A stretch of 6,166 nucleotides of DNA, from positions 1 to 6,166 of the forward strand of contig RFGD01000221.1 in NCBI GenBank assembly GCA_003696705.1. The letters are read 5' to 3'. The stretch's first letter is position 1; each line of letters begins with the position of its first letter. The notes beneath the pieces are model-generated. The model had not been told where the DNA came from. It worked only from the letters and a program-made list of their open reading frames with translations, and ran no database searches. This DNA comes from Alphaproteobacteria bacterium (lineage in GTDB: Bacteria; Pseudomonadota; Alphaproteobacteria; Rhodobacterales; Rhodobacteraceae). Position numbers and translations under genes: made by a program. Shown piece by piece: positions 1 to 5,321 of this stretch.

Positions 1-992
1 ATCCCGACGCCATAGCCGACGCGGCTGTCCTTCTCGAAACCATGGGCCCGGATCGCCGCAAGGACCGCCGCGGCGACTTCGGCCGCGGTCGCCCCGGGCC
101 GGGCGGCGGACAGCCCCGCCTCGATGGCGGCATGCGCGGCGGCTTCGGCCTTGCGATAGCGCGCCGGCACCGCGCCGAAACACAAGGTCCGCGACTGGGG
201 GCAGTGATACCGCCGGCAGACACCGGCGATTTCAAAGAATGTCGGCGCGCCCGAGGGAATCGGCGCATCATTCCACGTCAGATGCGGGGCGGCGGCGTCC
301 GGGCCCGACGGGGCCATCGGCACGATGGCGGGGTAATCGCCCCACACCCCGTCTGCACCGCGAATGCCCTCGGCGACCGCAGCGGCGATCACCTCGTGTT
401 TCGGAACGCCCGGCCGTGCAACGTTGCGGATCACGGCATGCATGCGCTCGACAAGACGCGCGGCCTTGCGCATCAGCGCCACTTCGGCCGGCGACTTGAC
501 GGCGCGTAGCCGGTTCACCGCCCCGGTCACGTCCCGAAAGATCGCCGAGGGCATTTCACGGGCCAGGACCTCCTGAAGGCGGGCGGTCCAGTAATGGGCA
601 TCCAGCTCGACCCCGACGATGGCCGCACCCAGGCCAAGCCCGCGCAGCCGACGCGCAAGATCGACGGTCGCCGGGCTTCCGGTGTTGTGCACATGGCCGT
701 CGTCGTAGCCCATGATCTCGGCCACACCGGTGGGAATGGTGCGCCTGGCGCCGGCGGCATCCATGCCGCGCCCCCACCATAAGGCCGGCCCGTCGACCGG
801 AACGACCACCGCCTGGGGGACGTAGAACGACCACCCGTCATATCCCGTGAGCCAGTGCATGTTCGCCGGGTCGGCGATAACGGCAACGTCGATGCCCTTC
901 CGCTCGATAAAGGCGCGGAAACGCGCAAGCCGCTCGGCATGCTCGGCCGCGCCGAAGGCACTTTCGAAACCGGCCGGAGCCCCACCGGTCAT
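1..992 (-). CDS. M24-fold hydrolase, ectoine hydrolase (DoeA/EutD)-like, C-terminus cut by window edge
   Basis: A likely cytoplasmic C-N hydrolase of the peptidase M24 (creatinase / prolidase / aminopeptidase P) fold. The first 330 codons are present; the family is usually about 400 aa, so roughly the last 70 are outside the window. Residues 1 to about 160 form the creatinase-type N-terminal domain, with NMHWLTGYDGWSFYV at 44-58 and WWGRGMDAAGARRT at 72-85, both strongly reminiscent of ectoine hydrolase. The catalytic domain follows, with RAVKSPAEVALMRKAAR at 163-179, GDYPAIVP at 218-225, APHLTW at 235-240 and FFEIAG at 252-257. The usual M24 metal ligands are not evident: Glu254 stands where the first Asp is expected, RRYHCPQSRT (260-269) lacks the second Asp, and GYGVG (326-330) replaces the usual GHG-type His motif. 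DoeA has similar changes, and its active-site Glu aligns with Glu254 as far as I recall. The ATG at 992 lies 4 bases after the flavoprotein stop, and no other plausible start exists before Met45. DoeA opens the ectoine ring, but no deacetylase partner (doeB/eutE) is visible, so another cyclic or N-methylated substrate is possible. The fold is confident; the substrate is not. Confidence 0.85.
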   Translation of the reverse strand, partial: MTGGAPAGFESAFGAAEHAERLARFRAFIERKGIDVAVIADPANMHWLTGYDGWSFYVPQAVVVPVDGPALWWGRGMDAAGARRTIPTGVAEIMGYDDGHVHNTGSPATVDLARRLRGLGLGAAIVGVELDAHYWTARLQEVLAREMPSAIFRDVTGAVNRLRAVKSPAEVALMRKAARLVERMHAVIRNVARPGVPKHEVIAAAVAEGIRGADGVWGDYPAIVPMAPSGPDAAAPHLTWNDAPIPSGAPTFFEIAGVCRRYHCPQSRTLCFGAVPARYRKAEAAAHAAIEAGLSAARPGATAAEVAAAVLAAIRAHGFEKDSRVGYGVG

Positions 993-999
993 CTCCTTA
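993..999 (-). promoter_or_regulatory. Stop/ribosome-binding-site/start junction of the flavoprotein and M24 genes
   Basis: On the minus strand the junction reads TAAGGAGATG: the flavoprotein stop TAA (999-997), then GGAG, then the M24 ATG (992-990). The AAGGAG Shine-Dalgarno overlaps the stop codon and abuts the ATG with no spacer, which is shorter than the usual 5-9 bases. This geometry suggests translational coupling (termination followed by re-initiation) rather than independent initiation. No alternative start is seen nearby. Confidence 0.6.
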
Positions 1000-3039
1000 C
1001 CACCGGATTCCGAAGCGAAGCGCCTCGTAGATCGCCGCGTGAATGTTCCGCGACGATACGGCATCGCCGATGCGGTAGAGGAAGAAGCGCCCCTCGGGGT
1101 TCCGGTCGGGAAGGACTGCCCCGTCGCCGGCAAGAAGCGCGCGATAGTTGACCTCGCCGAGATTGATGCTTGCGGGCCGAAGCGCGTGATAAAGCTCGTC
1201 GTTTGCCGCCGTGCCGTGTTCGACGACCACCGCGTCCACCTCGCGCTCTGCACGAAAGCCGCCCGCGAAATCCGACGCCAGTTCGGCGACAAGCCCGTTG
1301 CCCGACCGCGCGACCCGGCGCACCCGCGTGTTGATGGTGATCCGGACGCCCGTCTCGTGGAAGGCGCGCATGTAGGGCACATGATTCAGCCCGCCGATGT
1401 CGGGCGCGAAGAAACGCTCGGGCGTCACGATCTCGACCTCGGCGCCGCCGCGGGCCAGGACCTCGGCCGCCGAAAGGCCCGGATGGGCGCCGTTGTCGTC
1501 ATAGACAAGGACGCGGCCGGTCGGGCGTTTCTCACCCGAAAGCACGTCCCAGGTCGAGAGGGTGAGTTCGACCCCGCCGTCAAGTTCGGGCGCCTGCGGC
1601 AGCCCGCCCGTCGCCACGACCACGACGTCGGGACTTTCGGCCAGGACGTCCTCGGGCTCGGCAAGGACATTGCAGCGGACGGTGACGCCATGGCGCTCGA
1701 GTTCCGAAAGACGCCAGTCGATGATGCCCCACATCTCGCGCCGGCGCGGGTTCTGGACCAGAAGGTTGACCTGCCCGCCGGGGCGGTCCGTGGCCTCGAA
1801 AACGACAACCTCGTGGCCGCGTTCGGCGGCAACGCGGGCGGCCTCGAGCCCCGCCGGCCCCGCGCCGACCACCACCGCGCGGCGGCGCCTGGCGGCGCTC
1901 GGGATGACATGAGGCATCGTCGCCTCGCGGCCGGTCGCGGCGTTGTGGATGCACAAGGCCTCGCCCCCTTCGTAGATGCGGTCGAGGCAATAGGTGGCGC
2001 CGACGCAGGGACGGATCCGGTCCTCGTCCCCCCGCGCCACCTTCCGCGCGATATGCGGATCGGCGATATGCGCGCGGGTCATGCCGACCATGTCGAGCTT
2101 GCCCGTCGCGATCGCGTGACGCGCGGTCGCGACATCCGCGATGCGCGCGGCGTGAAAGACCGGAAAGCGCACCGCCGCCCGCACTTCGCCCGCGAAGTCC
2201 AGATGCGGGGCCGAAGCCATGCCCTGCACGGGGATCACCTTGGCCAAGTGCGCATCGTGTTCGATGTGCCCGCGTATGATATTGAGGAAGTCGATCGTCC
2301 CCGACGCGACAAGCCGGCGCGCGATCTCGACCCCCTCCTCGCGCGAGAGGCCGCGGTCCCAGTCCTCGTCGGCGACCATGCGGATGCCGACGATGAACTC
2401 GGGGCCGACGGCCTCGCGGATGGCGCGCAACACCTGCATGGTGAAGCGCAACCGGTTGTCGAGCGAACCGCCCCATTCGTCGGTGCGCCGGTTCGTCGCC
2501 GGCGACCAGAACCCGTCGAGAAGATGGCCGTAGGCCTCGATCTCGATGCCATCGAGCCCTGCCGCCTGCATGCGCGCCGCAGCCGCCGCATAATCGGCGA
2601 CGATCCGCGCGATGTCCCAGTCTTCCGCCTCTTTCGGAAAGGCCCGGTGGGCCGGCTCGCGCACGGGCGAGGCGGCAAGGACGGGCAGCCAGTCGCCCGT
2701 GTTCCACCCCGTGCGCCGGCCAAGATGCGTGAGCTGGATCATCACGGCCGCGCCGTGCTCGTGGCAGGCGTCGGCCAGTTCGCCAAGCCAGGGCACGATC
2801 TCGTCACGATAGGCGTGCAGGTTGCCGAAGGAGGGCGGGCTGTCGGGCGAAACGACGGCGGAACCGGCCGTCATGGTCAGCGCGATGCCGCCCTTGGCCT
2901 TCTCGACGTGGTAGAGGCGGTAGCGTTCCTTCGGCAGGCCGTCCTCGGAATAGGCCGGCTCGTGCGCGGTCGACATGATGCGGTTGCGCAGGGTCAGATG
3001 CTTCAACCGATAAGGCTGAAGAAGCGGGTCGTCGCGCAT
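997..3039 (-). CDS. stcD: NADH:flavin oxidoreductase, N-methylproline demethylase type (StcD-like)
   Basis: A complete 680-aa cytoplasmic flavoprotein of the trimethylamine dehydrogenase (TMADH) / 2,4-dienoyl-CoA reductase class, which binds FMN, an Fe-S centre and a dinucleotide. The N-terminal start (MRDDPLLQPYRLKHLTLRNR) and the run DGIEIEAYGHLLDGFWSPAT at 163-182 match what I know of proteins annotated as N-methylproline demethylase, which remove the N-methyl group in proline-betaine (stachydrine) breakdown. Residues 1 to about 370 form the FMN TIM barrel, with NRRTDEWGGSLDNRLRF at 183-199 and HAARIADVATARHAI at 296-310. The cluster segment has Cys345, Cys351 and Cys363, but Ala348 stands where TMADH has its second ligand, and Ile355 replaces a substrate-cage Trp of TMADH. 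His172 sits where dienoyl-CoA reductase has its catalytic Tyr. The Rossmann motif VVVGAGPAGLEAA (389-401) and a second nucleotide-type segment (about 508-542) follow. The ATG at 3039 has a strong Shine-Dalgarno. It lies 147 bp downstream of hemC and 4 bp before the M24 gene. No Rieske or transport genes of a stachydrine pathway are visible, so N-methylproline is the likely but unproven substrate; dimethylglycine- or sarcosine-type amines are alternatives. Confidence 0.88.
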   Translation of the reverse strand: MRDDPLLQPYRLKHLTLRNRIMSTAHEPAYSEDGLPKERYRLYHVEKAKGGIALTMTAGSAVVSPDSPPSFGNLHAYRDEIVPWLGELADACHEHGAAVMIQLTHLGRRTGWNTGDWLPVLAASPVREPAHRAFPKEAEDWDIARIVADYAAAAARMQAAGLDGIEIEAYGHLLDGFWSPATNRRTDEWGGSLDNRLRFTMQVLRAIREAVGPEFIVGIRMVADEDWDRGLSREEGVEIARRLVASGTIDFLNIIRGHIEHDAHLAKVIPVQGMASAPHLDFAGEVRAAVRFPVFHAARIADVATARHAIATGKLDMVGMTRAHIADPHIARKVARGDEDRIRPCVGATYCLDRIYEGGEALCIHNAATGREATMPHVIPSAARRRRAVVVGAGPAGLEAARVAAERGHEVVVFEATDRPGGQVNLLVQNPRRREMWGIIDWRLSELERHGVTVRCNVLAEPEDVLAESPDVVVVATGGLPQAPELDGGVELTLSTWDVLSGEKRPTGRVLVYDDNGAHPGLSAAEVLARGGAEVEIVTPERFFAPDIGGLNHVPYMRAFHETGVRITINTRVRRVARSGNGLVAELASDFAGGFRAEREVDAVVVEHGTAANDELYHALRPASINLGEVNYRALLAGDGAVLPDRNPEGRFFLYRIGDAVSSRNIHAAIYEALRFGIRW

Positions 3040-3186
3040 GGCCCCTCCTCTGACGGACGAAAGACGTCGCAGCCCGAGCCTAGCCCGGCGGCCCGCCGTG
3101 CGCCAGCATTTCGCCGCCCGGGTCCCGGAGGCAGAGCATGCGCCCGATCGGCGCCCCCGCCCCGCCCGCCGGCGGCCCGTCGCCCG
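3040..3186 (-). other. Spacer and leader between hemC and the StcD-like gene
   Basis: This 147-bp non-coding gap holds the ribosome-binding site of the flavoprotein gene and probably its own promoter, although no convincing -35/-10 pair can be read. It contains several short GC hairpins: 3086-3098 (CGGCGG / CCGCCG around one base) and 3140-3154 (GCGCC / GGCGC around five bases). A G-tract on the minus strand occupies about 3155-3183, just after the hemC stop. No hairpin is followed by a T-run, so a classical intrinsic terminator for hemC is not apparent, and read-through into the catabolic pair is possible. Confidence 0.5.
3044..3050 (-). promoter_or_regulatory. Strong Shine-Dalgarno of the StcD-like gene
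   Basis: GAGGAGG on the minus strand, extended by further Gs (GAGGAGGGG), lies 4 bases before the ATG at 3039. It is the strongest ribosome-binding site among the minus-strand genes here. It supports the chosen start, as does the family-like N-terminus that follows. Confidence 0.75.
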
Positions 3187-4137
3187 TCAGGCGCCCCGCC
3201 AGTCGAAGAAGCCGGGGCCTGCGCGGCCCAGAAGCTCTTCGGCAAGGTCACTTCCCATCCGCGCGCCTTCGTCCGTGGGACCGCGTCGTTCGCCCGCGTG
3301 CCGGCGGCGCCCGTCGGGGCTCAGGATTTCCCCGCGAAGCCAGAGGGTGTCGCCCTCGATCTCGGCGAGACCGGCGATTGGCGTCTCGCAGCTGCCATCG
3401 AGGCGCGCGAGGAAGGCGCGTTCGGCGGCAAGCCGCGTTGCCGTCGGCGCATCGTGGATGGCCGCAAGCATTTCCTCGGCGCGCGCGTCGTCCGCCCGCC
3501 GCTCGATCCCGATCGCCCCCTGCGCCACGGCCGGCAGCATCACCCGCGGCTCGATCGGATGCGCCGGCACGTCGGCCGCGCCAAGGCGCCGCAGCCCGGC
3601 CATGGCCAGAAAGGTCGCCCGCGCCACGCCATCGGCCAGCTTCTTCAGCCGTGTCTGGACATTGCCGCGAAACTCGACGACCTCGAGGTCCGGGCGCTTG
3701 TGCAGAAGCTGCGCCCGCCGCCGAAGCGAGGACGTCCCGACGACGGCGCCACGCCCGAGTTCCCCGAGACCGCGCGCGTCAAGCGACACGAAGGCGTCGC
3801 GCACGTCCTCGCGCGGGAGGTAGCAGTCAAGGACCAGCCCGTCGGGCTGAACGACCGGCATGTCCTTCATCGAGTGCACGGCGATGTCGATGCGGCCCGC
3901 CAGAAGGTCTTCCTCGATCTCCTTGGTGAACAGCCCCTTGCCGCCCAGCTCCTTCAGTGGCCGGTCGAGGACACGATCGCCCGTCGTCCGGATGACGACG
4001 ACCTCGAAGGCTTCGGCGGGAAGCGAAAAGGCGGCGCAAAGCCGATCGCGCGTCTCGTGCGCCTGCGCAAGCGCAAGCGGCGAGCCGCGGGTGCCGATGC
4101 GCATCGGGCGGTCGGGGGTCGGAAGATCCTTGCTCAT
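3187..4137 (-). CDS. hemC: Hydroxymethylbilane synthase (porphobilinogen deaminase)
   Basis: This cytosolic enzyme condenses four porphobilinogen molecules into the linear tetrapyrrole hydroxymethylbilane, the step before uroporphyrinogen III in haem, cobalamin and (bacterio)chlorophyll synthesis. It is 316 aa, normal for the family. Visible landmarks are RIGTRGSPLALAQA at 13-26, GGKGLFTKEIEEDLL at 65-79, HSMKDMP at 88-94 with the catalytic Asp92, and GTSSLRRRAQL at 134-144 with substrate-binding Arg139 and Arg140. EFRGNVQTRLKKL lies at 155-167, and LDGSCETPIAG at 247-256 holds Cys250, which carries the dipyrromethane cofactor. All key residues appear intact. The frame stays open far upstream, through hemE, but homology begins right after the ATG at 4137. 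That start (MSKDLPTPDRPMRIGTRG) fits the family and has only a weak upstream purine stretch (GGGTAGG). The gene diverges from hemE across a 102-bp gap, and the catabolic pair follows on the same strand. Confidence 0.97.
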   Translation of the reverse strand: MSKDLPTPDRPMRIGTRGSPLALAQAHETRDRLCAAFSLPAEAFEVVVIRTTGDRVLDRPLKELGGKGLFTKEIEEDLLAGRIDIAVHSMKDMPVVQPDGLVLDCYLPREDVRDAFVSLDARGLGELGRGAVVGTSSLRRRAQLLHKRPDLEVVEFRGNVQTRLKKLADGVARATFLAMAGLRRLGAADVPAHPIEPRVMLPAVAQGAIGIERRADDARAEEMLAAIHDAPTATRLAAERAFLARLDGSCETPIAGLAEIEGDTLWLRGEILSPDGRRRHAGERRGPTDEGARMGSDLAEELLGRAGPGFFDWRGA

Positions 4138-4184
4138 GCCTACCCGTGTAGCGAGGCCATCGGCCGCAAGCAACGGCTCTTGCA

Positions 4185-4213
4185 TTGACAACATATCGCA
4201 GGCTGGCCACAGA
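4185..4213 (+). promoter_or_regulatory. Candidate hemE promoter with consensus -35
   Basis: TTGACA at 4185-4190 is a perfect sigma-70 -35 hexamer, in the most A+T-rich part of the divergent gap. At 17-bp spacing the -10 position (4208-4213, CACAGA) matches TATAAT poorly, so the element is only a candidate. Weak -10 boxes are common in alphaproteobacteria. Transcription would start about 20 bases before the hemE ATG, leaving a very short leader. Confidence 0.35.
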
Positions 4214-4228
4214 CGGGGGGCAGCGATC

Positions 4229-4233
4229 GGAGG
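4229..4233 (+). promoter_or_regulatory. Shine-Dalgarno of hemE
   Basis: GGAGG ends 6 bases before the ATG at 4240, which is ideal spacing and fixes the hemE start. Confidence 0.8.
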
Positions 4234-4239
4234 ATCACG

Positions 4240-5289
4240 ATGACCGAGAAGAAACTTCTGCGGGTGCTGGCCGGGGAACGCCTGTCGCCACCGCCGGTCT
4301 GGATGATGCGGCAGGCAGGCCGCTATCTGCCCGAATACCGCGAGACACGCGCCCGGGCGGGCGACTTCCTGTCGCTCTGCTATACGCCCGAGCTGGCCGC
4401 AGAGGTCACGCTGCAACCCATCCGGCGCTTTGGCTTCGATGCGGCGATCCTGTTTGCCGACATCCTGCTTGTGCCCCAGGCGCTTGGCGCCGAACTGTGG
4501 TTCGAGACGGGCGAAGGACCACGCCTTTCGACGGTCACGCGCGCAGAGGATCTGGCCGCGCTGGCCGGGCCCGAGGACATTCACGAGACGCTCGCGCCGG
4601 TCTACGAGACGGTGCGCATCCTTGCCCGAGAGCTGCCGCGCGACGTCGCCCTCATCGGCTTCGCCGGCGCCCCGTGGACCGTGGCAACCTACATGATCGC
4701 CGGGCGCGGCACGCCGGGGCAAGAGCCCGCGCACCGGCTGAAGGCCGAGGCGCCCGCGGTCTTCGCCGAGCTGATCGAGCGGCTGACCGAAGCGACGATC
4801 GAATACCTTTCGGCCCAGGTCGAAGCGGGCGCCGAGGTGGTCAAACTGTTCGACTCGTGGGCAGGGTCGCTCGAGGGCGACGACTTCGACGCCTGGTGCC
4901 GGGAACCGGCGCGGCGCATCACCGAAGCGCTCAAGGCCCGCCATCCGGGCCTTCGCGTCATCGCCTTCCCGCGAGGTGCCGGTCCGCGCTACGAGGGCTT
5001 TGCGAAGGCGACGGGGGCGGACTGTGTCGCCCTCGATCAATCGGTCGACCGGGCATGGGCGGCGCGGCACGTGCAGCGCGACGGTTGCGTGCAGGGCAAC
5101 CTTGACCCTGCCCTTCTGGTCGAAGGCGGAGAGCGCCTTGTGGCCGAAACCCGCGCCGTCGTCGAGGCGTTCTCGGGCGGGCCGCACATCTTCAACCTTG
5201 GCCACGGCATCACGCCGGATGCCGACCCCGAGAACGTGGCCCTGATGGTCAGGACCATCCGCGAGACGGCGACGACACCCGGGGACTGA
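4240..5289 (+). CDS. hemE: Uroporphyrinogen decarboxylase
   Basis: This cytosolic, cofactor-free enzyme decarboxylates the four acetate side chains of uroporphyrinogen III to give coproporphyrinogen III, committing flux to haem and chlorophyll rather than cobalamin/sirohaem. The product is 349 aa, typical length. The first signature [14 protein letters not shown] is at 21-34 (substrate-binding Arg24 and Arg28). [12 protein letters not shown] at 72-83 contains Asp74, equivalent to the catalytic Asp86 of the human enzyme. The second signature [14 protein letters not shown] spans 140-153 with Tyr151, FDSWAG is at 204-209 with Ser206, and NLGHGI at 319-324 supplies His322. All expected active-site residues are present. 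The start has a well-placed GGAGG. It is transcribed away from hemC, two pathway steps earlier, and converges with the transglycosylase gene 24 bp downstream. Confidence 0.98.
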   Translation: MTEKKLLRVLAGERLSPPPVWMMRQAGRYLPEYRETRARAGDFLSLCYTPELAAEVTLQPIRRFGFDAAILFADILLVPQALGAELWFETGEGPRLSTVTRAEDLAALAGPEDIHETLAPVYETVRILARELPRDVALIGFAGAPWTVATYMIAGRGTPGQEPAHRLKAEAPAVFAELIERLTEATIEYLSAQVEAGAEVVKLFDSWAGSLEGDDFDAWCREPARRITEALKARHPGLRVIAFPRGAGPRYEGFAKATGADCVALDQSVDRAWAARHVQRDGCVQGNLDPALLVEGGERLVAETRAVVEAFSGGPHIFNLGHGITPDADPENVALMVRTIRETATTPGD

Positions 5290-5307
5290 CCGGAAACGCG
5301 GCCTCTC

Positions 5308-5321
5308 GCCGGGCTACCGGC
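5308..5321. terminator. Weak hairpin between the convergent hemE and slt ends
   Basis: GCCGG / CCGGC form a 5-bp stem around a GCTA loop, overlapping the slt stop codon (5314-5316) and lying about 18 bases after the hemE stop. It sits where a shared bidirectional terminator would be expected in the 24-bp convergent gap. Neither strand has a proper T-run after it, so function as an intrinsic terminator is doubtful. Confidence 0.25.

Larger units (their letters stand above)
4138..4239. promoter_or_regulatory. Divergent hemC-hemE control region
   Basis: A 102-bp gap separates the start codons of two divergently transcribed tetrapyrrole genes, so it must carry regulatory signals for both. It is noticeably more A+T-rich around 4179-4200 than the surrounding coding sequence. 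I see no FNR-type (TTGAT-N4-ATCAA) or other clear dyad operator in it. The hemC side has no good -10/-35 pair that I can read with confidence. Confidence 0.6.

Noticed and set aside
527..985. A 152-codon minus-strand frame starting at 985
   Set aside because: It is in a different frame from the M24 gene that covers the same bases and shows the family motifs; its translation is low-complexity Ser/Arg/Pro.
1..992. DMSP lyase DddP, another M24-fold enzyme of marine Rhodobacterales
   Set aside because: The N-terminal motifs (LTGYDGWSFYV, WWGRGMD) and the catalytic-domain pattern fit ectoine hydrolase and do not match what I recall of DddP.
3086..3154. Short GC inverted repeats as a hemC terminator
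   Set aside because: Stems are only 5-6 bp, one has an unworkably small loop, and none is followed by a T-run; such palindromes are expected by chance at this GC content.
3003..3251. An 82-codon minus-strand frame bridging hemC, the gap and the start of the flavoprotein gene
   Set aside because: It overlaps both genes out of frame and its Gly/Ala/Arg-rich translation has no recognisable features.
847..4188. A 1113-codon open frame on the plus strand opposite the flavoprotein gene and hemC
   Set aside because: It lies antisense to two genes with unmistakable family motifs. Its translation is rich in Arg, Asp, Gly and His with no recognisable domain, as expected for an antisense frame in GC-biased DNA.
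4138..5205. The hemC reading frame staying open upstream through the antisense of hemE, which could be read as a 672-aa fusion
   Set aside because: HemC homology begins at the ATG at 4137 and the upstream part is antisense to hemE. The extension is a high-GC artefact, not a fusion protein.
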